From Macrothele yani (taxonomy: Eukaryota; Arthropoda; Arachnida; Araneae; Macrothelidae), in NCBI GenBank assembly GCA_039090855.1, contig CM077023.1, forward strand, positions 86,651,127 through 86,715,126: DNA of 64,000 nt, written 5' to 3'. Below are positions 11,115 to 21,570 of this stretch, piece by piece. Made by a program: the position numbers and the translations under genes. The notes under the pieces were generated by a model. The model saw only the letters and a list, made by a program, of their open reading frames with translations, was not told where the DNA came from and made no database searches. Position 1 is the first letter of the stretch, and each line of letters starts with the position of its first letter.

Positions 11115-12160
11115 AACATGGTTGTAGTAGTTCAAACAGGTAGAAACTGAACAAGCAATGAAAATATCGTTAAAGCAGCAATATACGGTATTGGGACAGC
11201 TAATGCCCGGTGCACCGTTAAATTGAAATAAATATAAAAGATTAACGAAAGACATACCCCGGCGAAAAGAAAAAGACACTTTTGAATCAGAAATTGGGAG
11301 CTATAATGTAAACGTTAAATAACACTGAAAACGTAATACAAGCTAAGCAAAATCAGAAAGTAACTAGTTCGAAAACACAAGAAAAACTCTAATGATAATA
11401 CAACTAGAACAATGAATTTAAGGAAACAACATAGCAGGAGTATAACGAAGAAAATGCACTCGAGAGCAAGCCAGCATTTACAAGTAAACCCTGTATACGG
11501 CCTCAAGATATTTGGAATAATAAAAAATAGTATTCATGAAACTTAAACACAAAAACAAATAGTGAAAAATCTGTAGATCGATATATAATGACTGGTATTT
11601 TGCTCAAAAATAAATGAAAAAAAAATAAGCGCAAAAGAAAGAGCATTTGAGATAAAACTGTCGGAGCTCGAAGGTTAATGCTCGGCACACGAATTTCCAC
11701 TGAAAACCCCTCCAGGGTCAGTTGCATGTTTTCTGTCCTCTTGATAAGCAGAACTTGGTGGAAGCGCTCGAACAACGATTCACAATCACGCTTCAGGGCA
11801 ACTACTCCTGTAAAGTCATGGTCGTGCTCCTTTGACAAAGCTATGCACTGATTATCAAAAGCAAGTGCTTTCTAATAACTTTCACAGTCAACACCTTCGT
11901 TGCAGCAGAGTCGGAAACTTTTTCTTCCTTGTTCGCACATGTTGGCCCATTTCCTGCAGTTCATCTTTAGTAAGGGGATATTTATGGGAATTTGGCAACT
12001 AACCGCACGTCATCTGTGTCTGCCCATTTCTAAAGTGTATGCAAAGGGAGAACAAAGGAGAGACCAAACATACACCCTCTGCCTCACCCGCTCTTCAAAA
12101 AAACCAAAAAACAAAGCACCCAGAAGGAATCATCCAATCAAGATGAAAATTGGTATGTGA
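11115..12160. other. Non-coding, no recognised feature
   Basis: Open frames on both strands here are unrecognised, low in complexity and lack any supporting motif. Confidence 0.45.
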
Positions 12161-12169
12161 AATGTGTAT

Positions 12170-13440
12170 GTATGGGAAAGGAAATGATTGCAATTCCAGA
12201 GCCGTTGGGACATTTATTCGGATATAACAGCTACACGAGTGGAACAAGTCAGTACGTTGTAGAGCAAGCTCTGACTCGGATACGAGCGGTTACCCGGTGT
12301 GGCATAGACGCATACAGTTCACGGATACTGTTCTGAGGTATAGCATGTCAGACGGTGCCCAAATTAAGGGCCAGTTTGCCGATCTTCCGGTATGAGCACA
12401 GGTGACGTGCCATCATGTCTCAAACATGTTCGATCGGTGAGAGTTCGGGCGATCGGGCTGGCCATGGAACGGTGTCGACATTATGGAAGCAGACCTGGGA
12501 TAGCCGTGGCGTGTGTAACTGGGCTTTATACTGTTGAAAAATTGTTCGGTGATGCTGCAATAGGAATGGCAACACAACAGGTCGTAGAATGTCGTCGACG
12601 TTCCGTTTAGCTGTGAGGGTATTACGGAGGACTACCAAGGTTGTCCGGCTATCGTAGAAAAGGGTTCCCCAGACATTAACTCCCGGCGAGCGAGCCGTGT
12701 GCCGTTTCACGGTAAAGGTAGGATCCGTGCACTGGCCGGCTCTTCTCCAGACACGTATGCCTTGGTCATCGGCGCCAAGTGTAAACTGTCACTCATAATT
12801 AAAGACAACGCGACGCCAGTGTGCACTATCTGATGTCGATGAGGTCCGACACTACTGCAACCGGTGCCGTCGATGCTCGCTGGTCAGTGGTAGGCGGTGG
12901 AGTGGCATCCTCGGATGTAGTCCCCGTGCCGCAATTCTTCTGGCAACGGACCGGATGTTCACTTCCGTATCTGTAGACGACGCAACATGGCTACGGATGG
13001 TTGAGAGCGACGTATTCGGCTCTGTACGCGTGGCTCTCCCAATCGCTCGATCCTCGCGTTCTGTCGTTACCCTCGGCCGTCTACTGTCAGCGTTGCGCTG
13101 GGTTGTGGCCCCCTTCAACACAATGGCGTCAAAATTGTTAGATTGCCCGTCACTCCGACCCAAATGCCTGACGATACGACGACTTGACCAACCGGCCTCT
13201 CACAACCCAATTATACGTTCTCTCTCAACTTCGCTCAGCTACTCGTATTGTACATCGATCCGATGTCGAGGCATGTCCACAGTCCGTGGAGATTAATGCA
13301 ACCGCAATCCGCTGTCACAATTGTCTCTGCGTACGAGTTTTGCTGTTGATATATCCTCCTCAATGCACAATTCCCGTGCGCTGTGGCGTACTACCATTTC
13401 GTCATTGGTCGTTATTTTTTAATGATTTGCATATTCTGCC
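12170..13440 (-). pseudogene. Degraded Tc1-type element and transposase
   Basis: On the - strand, 12852-13163 encodes the N-terminal half, including VTTEREDRAIGRA, similar to the intact transposase at 16902 (GTTEREDRRVRRM). 12420-12710 encodes the C-terminal part with PWPARSPELSPIEHV, the motif around the catalytic glutamate. Frameshifts and stops separate the pieces, and the second catalytic aspartate is replaced in the reading (QQYKAQLHT). I could not identify the inverted repeats, so the borders are approximate. Confidence 0.8.
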
Positions 13441-13621
13441 CTGAGAAACTTGCATGAGTAGGTTCATCATCAGAATCGAACGATTTTCTCGGGGAGGTGC
13501 TTTTTTTTTATTTTTATTTTTTTGTAGATGTGTATATGGGGAGGTGGGGAGGGAAGAAATGTGAACAGATGCAATACTGGGTAGTTTTAAAAGTTATAAA
13601 TGCCAGCCGAATATATATACA

Positions 13622-14850
13622 CACTGAGTGGTCACTTTATTATGACCACCTCCTCAGTACTTCGTTGGGCCACCTTTTGCCTTTAATACTGCGTCGAATC
13701 TTCGTGGCATGGACTCCACGAGATGTTGATAGGTGGTTTGTGGAATCTGAGATCATGCTTGATGAATAGCACTTTCCAGGAGTGTGAGATTGCAGGGTTA
13801 TGGGTCCAGCTGTCTGATGGTTTGTTCAACTTCATCCCACAAATTCTCAATGGGGTTGAGATTTGGAGATTGTGGGGGCCACCTAAGCAAAGTAAACTAA
13901 CCGGCATGTTCCTGAAACCAATCCTGTACAATAAGAGCACTATGTCAGGACGCATTATCTTGTTGAAAGTAGCCATCGCCATTGGGTTATATAAACCATC
14001 CACATGACAGGATGCACTTGGTCCGCAACGATGTTTAGATATGATGTGCCAGTCAGACGTTGATCAACACGAATTAAAGTGCCCAAAGTATGCCAGGAAA
14101 ACATTCCCCAAACCATAACGTTGCCTCCACCAGCTTGAAGGGTTGTAGCAATGCATCTGGGGTCCATGCTTTCGTGCTGTTTCCGCCAAATTCTCACTCG
14201 CTCATCGGCATGGTGCAACTGAAAACGTGATTCATCGGACCCCATAATTTGTTTCCAATTATCGACTGTCCAATCCTTGTGCTCCTTTGCGAACTGGAGA
14301 CGTTTTCGCTTGTTAACTGTAGACAGCAAAGGTGTTCGAACAGGCCTTCGGCTGCCATATCCCATCCGATGCAGTGTACGGCGAACAGTGCGTGCAGAGA
14401 TCATTTGAGGGTATCCTTGATTAAGATGGCCTGTAATTTGCTACACTGTTGCCCTTCTGTTGTCTGTTACCAGTCTGGACACTCTCCATTCCGCCCGAGC
14501 AGTCACTAGCCGATGACGACCACACGTTGCAAGTAGAGACCCAGTGTTTTTGGCTGACAGTCCGGTCTTTAAACACTTTAACAACAGCTGCTCTGGAACA
14601 TTTCACGAATGCGGCGGTTTCGGTGATACTCGATCCATGGCTCAGAGATCCTACAATCATCCCACGTTGAAAGTCCGTCAAATCGCATTTTTTTTACCCA
14701 TCTCATCACCCAAAAATCACTTCTACTACTTTCGCAAGTACTAAGCTTTCCCTTTTTATACTAGCCTCGCCCTCTGGCAGCAACAGTGTGCAGCCATAAC
14801 TCATTTGCTTAAAATTGTCAGGTGGTCATAATAAAGTGGCCACTCTATAT
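13622..14850 (-). mobile_element. Tc1-type element, inverted repeats visible
   Basis: The left end has GAGTGGTCACTTTATTATGA (13627-13646). The right end has the reverse complement with one change, TCATAATAAAGTGGCCACTC (14826-14845). Both continue into CCACCT. The outermost bases at the right are altered, so the TA duplication cannot be fixed exactly; both sides lie in TA-rich DNA. Confidence 0.88.
13683..14681 (-). pseudogene. Tc1-type transposase, broken
   Basis: Read on the - strand, 14421-14681 starts MTDFQRGMIVGSLSHGSSIT, an N-terminal helix-turn-helix. 13955-14404 contains ARTVRRTLHRMGYGSRRP, the first catalytic motif GSDESRF and VMVWGMFS. The remaining part (13683-13960) carries a shifted frame over the NPIENLWDE-like region. 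At least two frameshifts inactivate it. Confidence 0.85.
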
Positions 14851-14861
14851 ATATGCAGTCC

Positions 14862-16000
14862 AGTCAAAAAATTGACTCCCAGTTATTATGAAGTATGGCC
14901 TCCTCGTGCAGCCAATACCACAGATATACGGGCGTGGCATTGATTCAGTCAAGCCTCTGAACGCTTCTGGAGGAATGTTATACCATGAAAACAGCAGAAC
15001 TTCTCGCAGATCATCAACAGTCATCGGTGGTGGATCCATACGTCGAACTTGTTGGTCAAGATAGTCACATAGATGTTCAATAGGATTGAAGTCGAGGGAG
15101 TACGGTGTCGAGGATAGTAAGCTAAAGTCACCGGAATGCTCTTCAAATCATTCTCGTACACGCATAGTAACATGGTAAAGAGCATTAACTTCCTGGAAGC
15201 ACCCCGTGCCATTGGGGTTGACAGTCATCATGAATGGGAGCACCTGATCCGGCACAATGGATAGGTAGCCTAAAGCGTTCATCGTGCGATTGAGGGGTAT
15301 GGTTGCTCCCAATAATTACCAGGAAAACGTACCCCACATGAGCACACTGCTACCTCCTGCCAGTTTCTTCTCGAGCATCGTGTCAGAATGATTTCTGTTA
15401 GCTGTACTTCGCAGTATCTCCATCGACCATCTACAGCATAAAGCAAAAAACGTAATTCTTCAGAAAACGAGACTTTGTTCTATTGTTCGATGGTCCAGTG
15501 CCTTCTCTCAGATGCAAATTCACGCCGTAATCGTCGATGTCTGAGCATCAGCATGGATACCTTGAGTGGACAGCGGTGCCGCAGACCCATAGAGAGCAGA
15601 GTTCGTTGAACTGTGGTCTGCGATACGCTCCTCGATGTGCCTGCATTAAATGCTTTTGCTAGTTGTTCCACTGTGGCCCGTCTCTTGAATCGTACTAGTC
15701 GGTATAGCCGTCGCTGGCCACGGTCATCAGTGCTCCGTGGGCGTCAACTAGTACCCCGATTACTTCAGGTCTTTGCGGTTTCCTACCATTCCTGGAACAC
15801 TTTAACAACTACTGCACCACGTGAACAGCCCACAATATTGGCCATTTCTGTAATGTTACCACCCTTCAGGCGGTAGCCAACAATCATTCCTTTTTCAAAC
15901 TCTGCTAGGTCCCGTCCTTTTCCCATTTTCACGTGAAACTGCATACCGTCCACGAGTTTGTTGGCTATTAAACGCCTTACATGATTTGCATATGTTGTTA
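14862..16000 (-). pseudogene. Tc1-type element, truncated at its 5' side
   Basis: On the - strand, 15783-15925 encodes MGKGRDLAEFEKGMIVGYRL, a Tc1-type DNA-binding start. 15480-15671 encodes SVSQTTVQRTLLSMGLRHRC. The left end near 14865 reads CAGTCCAGTCAAAAAATTGA. No matching inverted end exists at the other side, because RTE sequence begins at about 16003, only some 80 bp upstream of the transposase start. The right end was therefore lost or replaced. Confidence 0.75.
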
Positions 16001-16002
16001 TG

Positions 16003-16600
16003 CATATCATTAGCAACCATTATCAATCCGCTGCTGAATGAAGATGTCCCCAAGTTTCTTGCACAACTTTCTGTTTTGAGCCATTCTCCTCCATATCACT
16101 CCGTTATGATTTCGAATTTTTTCCACCCATGTCTCACATGGTCTTCTTCTGGGTCTTTTCGTATCCCTGGGTATCCAGTCTAGTATTTCAGTTGTCCAAC
16201 TGTGGTTAGTTCTTTTAACAGTATGTCCAACCCATTGTCACTTCATAACTACTTTGATCATGGTGCTATCAACTCGGAGTAATATTCCTGATCCATGAGT
16301 TCCTCTACCTGGTTATAGCAAATATGCACCTCTCCATGCTTCTTTCAGTAGTTTACAGCCTCTGGATGTCATTTTAGTTAAGGTCCATGTCTATAAATAA
16401 GAATACGAAGAATGTATTAATTAAAGATGTTTCTTTTAAGACAAAGTGCTCTTGAAGATTGTCCTGTTTCTTCCGAATGCTTTTCAACCAAGTTTTATAC
16501 GCCCATTAATTTTCTTTTCGATGTGGTTGTTACTTGACGTCTGTTGTCCAAGGTAAATGTAAGCATCAGTTACTTCTGGATTTGTTCCATCAATCGCTAA
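16003..16600 (-). mobile_element. RTE LINE fragment (3' part)
   Basis: About 600 bp aligns by eye to the 3' third of the RTE copies at 29503 and 37081: AACCATTATCAATCCGCTGC at the 3' end, TGGTCTTCTTCTGGGTCTTT, then TCTGTTGTCCAAGGTAAATG. It is clearly more diverged than those copies. Confidence 0.85.
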
Positions 16601-16615
16601 TATACACACATATAC

Positions 16616-16659
16616 TTGTATATTGCACACACACACACAGACGCACACACATATATATA
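16616..16659. repeat. CA/TA microsatellite ending at the Tc1 target TA
   Basis: Alternating CA then TA dinucleotides lead directly to the TA at 16658-16659 used by the following Tc1 insertion. A matching TA run continues after 18088. Confidence 0.8.
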
Positions 16660-18088
16660 CACTGACGGAAAAAAAAATCCCAACACCAAGAAGGGGTTGT
16701 GTTAGATAAACGACAGTTGGTAGGCGGAGAGAGTACATATGTAAGATGACGTCTATGCGAATTTCGCGCTCGGCGCATACGTGTGGCGCTAGTAGCGCCC
16801 CTCGGAACATGCAAAGCAGGTTTGCTGTAAGTACGCGTTGTAACGTTCGTGAGCGTTAGTTATCGTTGAGATTCGACGTAGGGTGTTGATGTTAGTCAAG
16901 AATGCCTTTAAGAAGGCGAAGAAGCCATTATCAACAGCTCACGGAGTTTGAACGAGGTCGTGTAATAGGGCTACGAGAAGGTGGATTTTCTTTCCGCAAT
17001 ATTGCAGAACGACTTGGCAGGAATGTATCCACTGTGCATGATTGTTGGCAGCGGTGGTCAAGGGACGGTACTGCCTCAAGAAGACCGGGTTCCGGCCGGC
17101 CACGTGGCACTACTGAGAGGGAAGACCGCCGTGTACGGCGTATGGCCGTGGCGCATCGTACCGCGTCTGCGGCAGCAATTCGAGCTGCAGTTGCCACCAC
17201 AGTGACACAACGAACTGTTACAAATCGGTTACTTGAAGGACAGCTCCGAGCCAGACGCCCTGTAGCGTGCATTCCACTTACTCCAAACCACTGCCGTTTG
17301 CGACGTCAGTGGTGTCAAGCTGGAGCTCATTGGAGGACGGAGTGGAGATCTGTTGTGTTTTCTGATGAAAGCCGGTTCTGCCTGGGTGCCAGTGATGGCC
17401 GTGTGTTGGTTAGAAGGAGGCCAGGTGAGCGCCTGCAACCAACCTGTCTGCGGCCAAGACACACTGGACCTACACCTGGAGTTATGGTCTGGGGAGCAAT
17501 TTCCTATGACAGCAGGAGCACTCTCGTGGTTATCCCACGCACCCTGACGGCACAGTTGTACGTCGGTCTGGTGATTCAACCTGTTGTGCTGCCATTCATG
17601 AACAGCATTCCAGGGGGTGTTTTCCAAAAGGATAACGCTCGCCCGCATACCGCTGTTGTAACCCAACATGCTCTGCAGAGTGTCGACATGTTGCCGTGGC
17701 CTGCTAGATCACCAGATCTTTCACTAATTGAGCACGTATGGGACATCATTGGACGACAACTCCAGCGTCACCCCCAACCAGCATTAACCGTCCCTGTATT
17801 GACCGACCAAGTGCAACAGGCATGGAACTCCATCCCACAAACTGACATCCAGCACCTGTACGACACAATGTATGAACGTTTGCGTGCTTGCATTCAATAT
17901 TCTGGCGGTTACACCGGTTATTAATGTACCAGCATTTCACAATTAAAATGGCTCTTCTCGCGCTTACAATAAGCTGTGATCTTGAAACCTTAATCGATTA
18001 AATATGCTACCTATACAAATGTATTGCCGCCATTTCATTCCTCTACAACTATTTTTTCGTGGTGTTGGGATTTTTTTTTCCGTCAGTG
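16660..18088 (+). mobile_element. Structurally intact Tc1-type transposon
   Basis: A 1429-bp element with 29-bp terminal inverted repeats (16660-16688 and 18060-18088) identical at all 29 positions. The termini start CACTGACGG and run through an A9 tract to CCCAACACCA. TA lies on both sides (16658-16659, 18089-18090). One uninterrupted transposase gene fills the centre. Identical repeats plus an open gene mean a recent insertion, possibly still mobile. Confidence 0.96.
16902..17924 (+). CDS. Tc1-type transposase, full length
   Basis: A 340-residue DDE transposase that would excise the flanking element and insert it at TA dinucleotides in the nucleus. Residues 1-55 are a basic N-terminus and first helix-turn-helix (EFERGRVIGLREGGFSFRNI). 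Residues 65-68 are the GRPR linker. Residues 70-130 are the second DNA-binding subdomain. The catalytic core shows D155 (VVFSDESRF), D244 (FQKDNARPHT) and E277 (PDLSLIEHVWD). I count 32 residues between D244 and E277, two fewer than the canonical Tc1 DD34E. Residue 275 is Leu where the related copy at 12420 has Pro (SPIE). The ATG at 16902 opens the frame 242 bp inside the left repeat, and the length is normal for the family. No introns or stops. Confidence 0.95.
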   Translation: MPLRRRRSHYQQLTEFERGRVIGLREGGFSFRNIAERLGRNVSTVHDCWQRWSRDGTASRRPGSGRPRGTTEREDRRVRRMAVAHRTASAAAIRAAVATTVTQRTVTNRLLEGQLRARRPVACIPLTPNHCRLRRQWCQAGAHWRTEWRSVVFSDESRFCLGASDGRVLVRRRPGERLQPTCLRPRHTGPTPGVMVWGAISYDSRSTLVVIPRTLTAQLYVGLVIQPVVLPFMNSIPGGVFQKDNARPHTAVVTQHALQSVDMLPWPARSPDLSLIEHVWDIIGRQLQRHPQPALTVPVLTDQVQQAWNSIPQTDIQHLYDTMYERLRACIQYSGGYTGY

Positions 18089-18094
18089 TATATA

Positions 18095-18600
18095 TATATG
18101 TATAAGCAAGAAATGTGTCTAAGGTAAGCAATAATTTGAACCTAACTCTACAAAAAAAAATAACTAATAAGCATTGAGAGATGAGACGTGTAAAGTTACT
18201 AATTAAATCTAAAAGCATAGGTTAATTATTTAAGTGTTTTTAGAATAAACCAAAATTTCAAAAATTGTTCTAAAGCGAATGTAAGAAGTTTCTACAAAAG
18301 AACACCGTTAGTATTCTGGTACAAATAAATTCATCTCTACCTCTTTTTGTGGTTTCTTGTTCACTCTAGAATACTACATGTGTGTTTATATAAGTATAGC
18401 AAGATAAATTTTTATAAGCTTTTTGAGCAATTTTGAATTTTTGGTTTATTCTAAAACACTCAAAATTTAGCTTTACATGTATAAAGAAATGAAAAACTGC
18501 ATTTTATGTTTTGTTTATTTTGCACAAAATATTTTTTGCTCTTAAAGAAAACATGAAAGTTACGGCATGGATATAACACAGTGGATGATCAAGTATAATT
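18095..18600. other. Non-coding, no recognised feature
   Basis: AT-rich stretch between the intact Tc1 and a SINE cluster. Confidence 0.4.
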
Positions 18601-18604
18601 TCGT

Positions 18605-18800
18605 CGCCCCAGTCTTCGAGTGGCACGAAACTTTTGACCGTTCATCAGAGATGGATCCCGATTGGAATCCCGGGTGAGACATAGAAGATGTGTTTGTCTT
18701 ACAGCACTGGCTCTCTCCCTTTGCTGGAATCAGTCGTCCAAAATTAGGGATAAGAGACTGATCGTAGTTCATTCACTTGCTCACGGTGGTTGTTGACCCC
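18605..18800 (+). mobile_element. SINE family A, diverged
   Basis: Recognisable as TGTTTGTCTTACAGCACTGG, CCAAAATTAGGGATAAG and TTGCTCACGGTGGTTGTTGA. The tRNA-like head is eroded. The next copy starts within 30 bp in the same orientation. Confidence 0.8.
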
Positions 18801-18825
18801 CACCTCCATGAGGGCATCGGGACCG

Positions 18826-19025
18826 CTCCGCTAGCGCATTTGGGCTAAGTGCTGCCCATTCTTCCAAAGTGGGACCGAGTTCGAATCTCTGGTAAGGGAT
18901 GGATGTTGTGTGTTTGTCTTCTACGGCACTCTCCCTTCCCTCGAACCAGTGGCCCAAAATTAGGGACGGGCAACTACTTTTTGCCCATCGAGTTGCTCAT
19001 GGTGGTTGTGAGACTCCAATGCAAA
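18826..19025 (+). mobile_element. SINE family A
   Basis: Head with B-box-like GAGTTCGAATCTC, body CGAACCAGTGGCCCAAAATT and GGGACGGGCAACTAC, end GTTGCTCATGGTGGTTGTGA. Confidence 0.85.
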
Positions 19026-19029
19026 AATC

Positions 19030-19500
19030 AGTGGGATTTGGAGCTAATAAAAACAGGAACGAGGTAAATACATTAAATATATTATTTTCATAAATCCAGG
19101 CACAGATATATGAATTTCCCAATTGTTTTATTAAAAGTTAAAGGCAATAATTCAGAATTTAAAAGATCCGTATTTTACATGAAATAAACTTCCAGGAAGG
19201 TCTAACGGGTAAATATTTCTGTTGAATTCCTCACTAGTAGAAAATGGCATGATAAATTGAATAGCCGCATATGCTTCGTGGCAAGACCTGTCAGTAGAAA
19301 AATTAAATGATGCTTTATCCTTATGAATAATGCTATCACGTAAAACCCCTAACAGAGTCTGTGGAACACAGCTACAACATTGCAAATTTGATTTTGTGAC
19401 TGAAAATGTTAACATCGCTTACAGTCAGAGAACAATTTTGTTTTCAAATACAAAGTGTGAAAGGATTGCAAATATGCTACAGCACCTAATAATGAGTGAG
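19030..19500. other. Non-coding, no recognised feature
   Basis: Nothing recognised between two SINE copies. Confidence 0.4.
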
Positions 19501-19504
19501 ACAT

Positions 19505-19715
19505 AAAGCCCAGTGGAGCAGTGGTTTTACGTGATGGCATCTGATCATTCGCCGGAGAGCGGTCCGGGTTTGAATCCCGTTGAGGCATGGATGTTGTGTT
19601 TGTCTTACGGCGCTGGCTCTCTCCTTTCCCTGGAACCAGTGGCTCAAAATTAGGGACGGGCGACTGCTTATAGCCCATTGAGTTGCTCACGGTGGTCGTT
19701 AAATCTCAAATAAGA
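19505..19715 (+). mobile_element. SINE family A, near full length
   Basis: Head with CCCAGTGGAGCAGTGG and GGTTTGAATCCCG, body TGTTTGTCTTACGGCGCTGG and CTGGAACCAGTGGCTC, and end GTTGCTCACGGTGGTCGTTA followed by an A-rich tail. Confidence 0.9.
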
Positions 19716-19719
19716 AAAA

Positions 19720-20585
19720 ATCCATCAAAAAATATATTACGATATGTATAGGTTCACAATAGCAGTGTTTAGTTTAAAGACACGATCACCAGACATGCCT
19801 TGCGTTTCTTTCGTAGCATATATCCTAATCAGTTGTAAAGATAGAGATGTGGATCTACTGAGTCCAGTGACACCGTTTCTGTTTAACTTTCCCATAAAAT
19901 GTGCCATCGGACTCTTCGCAGAATAAAAGCAAAAAAAAAATCACCGTATTCCGTAGTTGTTGACGTGATGTTACAAATAGCTTTGTGACATGAGGAATAA
20001 ATACGAAGAACTTATTATCTCTTTACATGCTTCTGTGTATAGTTACCAAGATGGAAACGAGCTTTTTCTTGGACAGTGCAGACTGACAGACTGGAAGCAA
20101 GCACATAGATATGCATACACAAAGAGTTCCCTCAAAAAATGCCGTCATTTTAAAAGCAAATGTATTGAAAAAGGTGAGCAGTAGAAGTAACGAATATTGT
20201 GTATGACCATTCCAGATGTGGAGGTTTCTTTTATCGTAAAGTTTGTTTTTGTTTCCTTAACCATATTTTCGCGCATAGTTGTTATAAATGTAAAGCAGGC
20301 TTGTTTATCCGTTTCAGTATTGTTATGAATGGTTTGAAACTTCCAGGGTTTACACTTCAATTTTTATTAGACCATTTTGCGAACAGCGAGTCGAGGGAGA
20401 CTCAACTTGCATAGTTAGCTGGCTTTTTCGGATTTTGTACAAATGATATACGATGGTGCTCAACAACCTTTTTCTTTTCTCTATTCTTTCGGAAGTTGCC
20501 AGGTGATCTGAAGACTTACGTTTTCAATACTGCCAAAACTTTTAAATTGATTACAGCTGCTCACAGTTGGTCGTGTGGTTTGATG
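19720..20585. other. Non-coding, no recognised feature
   Basis: No supported gene or repeat. Confidence 0.4.
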
Positions 20586-20589
20586 AGAG

Positions 20590-20768
20590 GGATTAGGATC
20601 AGTGGTTTGAGATTGTTCAAAGACCGATTCCCAGATGAGGCAGGTTTGGTGAGCTTGCCGAATGACGCTGGCTCTCCCCTTTCCCTAAAAATCAGTGGCT
20701 CTGAATCAGGGACAGGCGCCTACTTTTACACCTTGAAGTCGCGCCAGGTGCTTGTTAAATCCTAAAAC
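20590..20768 (+). mobile_element. SINE family A, old copy
   Basis: GACGCTGGCTCTCCCCTTTCC, the tract CAGTGGCTCTGAATCAGGGA and GGTGCTTGTTAAATC follow the family order with many substitutions. Confidence 0.7.
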
Positions 20769-20878
20769 GTTTCTTCCTTACCGCTTGGCACCTTTACTAC
20801 AAGGTATCAAAAAAAAAAAAAATATATAAAAAAAAAAAGTTTCTTCCTTACCGCTTGGCACCTTTACTACAAGGTATC
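20769..20878. repeat. 40-bp direct repeat flanking an A-rich run
   Basis: An identical 40-bp sequence (starts GTTTCTTCCTTACCGC, ends CTACAAGGTATC) lies at 20769-20808 and 20839-20878. The 30 bp between them is almost only A with a central TATATA. It looks like a poly(A)-only retro-insertion with a long target duplication. Confidence 0.9.
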
Positions 20879-21160
20879 TTAGCCTAACAGATTCGTCTAA
20901 ACTCTTCTTGCACGCAAATTTCTGACATGGATACTGTTCTCAGAGTTCTGAAATTGAAAAAAAAAAAGTATAAATTCATTGTACAAAGCAATTTTTTTCT
21001 CAGAATTCAAAGAACTTATTTCTGTATTGTCCGATCAGATCCAAAAATCGTTAGTTTGAAATGTGTTGGGAGACCTCCCGGTCAGTGGAATAAATTACTT
21101 TCTTAAGCGAGAGGGCAGGTGTGAGAAGTGGATTAAATTAACTAATTTATTTACAAAGCT

Positions 21161-21310
21161 TGTGACGTGCCTGCACCGCAGGACGCACATGAGATAAAGG
21201 CAGATAGCAGCGAGAGCGTACGTCCGCGTAGCTCAGTGGGGAGAGCGACTTACTCCGGAGTGAGGGAACCCGGAATCGACAAAGGTGATGGAGAAATTTA
21301 CTTCGTCATA
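21161..21310 (+). repeat. TRIM copy A, 5' LTR
   Basis: 150 bp. A tRNA-like segment starts at 21222 with GTCCGCG and A box TAGCTCAGTGGGG. Its B box is destroyed by a deletion (AACCCGGAATCGAC). Confidence 0.88.
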
Positions 21311-21311
21311 T

Positions 21312-21323
21312 TGGCGCCCGAAC
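21312..21323 (+). promoter_or_regulatory. Primer binding site, tRNA-Lys type
   Basis: TGGCGCCCGAAC lies one base after the 5' LTR and is complementary to the 3' end of tRNA-Lys(UUU), the classical primer of many retroelements. The same 12 bases occur at the same place in copy B. Confidence 0.88.
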
Positions 21324-21556
21324 TTCCAGGATGACCCGGCTGTTAGATTTCTTGCAATGTTGTGATGTTCTTTCCACACCGCGAGATAAGAAAAATGAGC
21401 ACTCCCTTCTTCAGCGCTTCGAAAAATAAATGTGTGTGATGTTGCGTTTCACACACCAAATTGACTGGAATTTCTCAAATGCACGTTCTTCATGGGATGA
21501 CTGCCTACAGCGACACATGGTCCCGGCTGACCCGTGGGCCATGCCGGCCCTCTTTC

Positions 21557-21570
21557 GGGGGAGGGGGAGA
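21557..21570 (+). promoter_or_regulatory. Polypurine tract
   Basis: GGGGGAGGGGGAGA abuts the 3' LTR start TGTGACGTG, as expected for the plus-strand DNA primer. Confidence 0.88.

Noticed and set aside
17229..17669. 146-codon antisense open frame
   Set aside because: Shadow of the intact Tc1 transposase.
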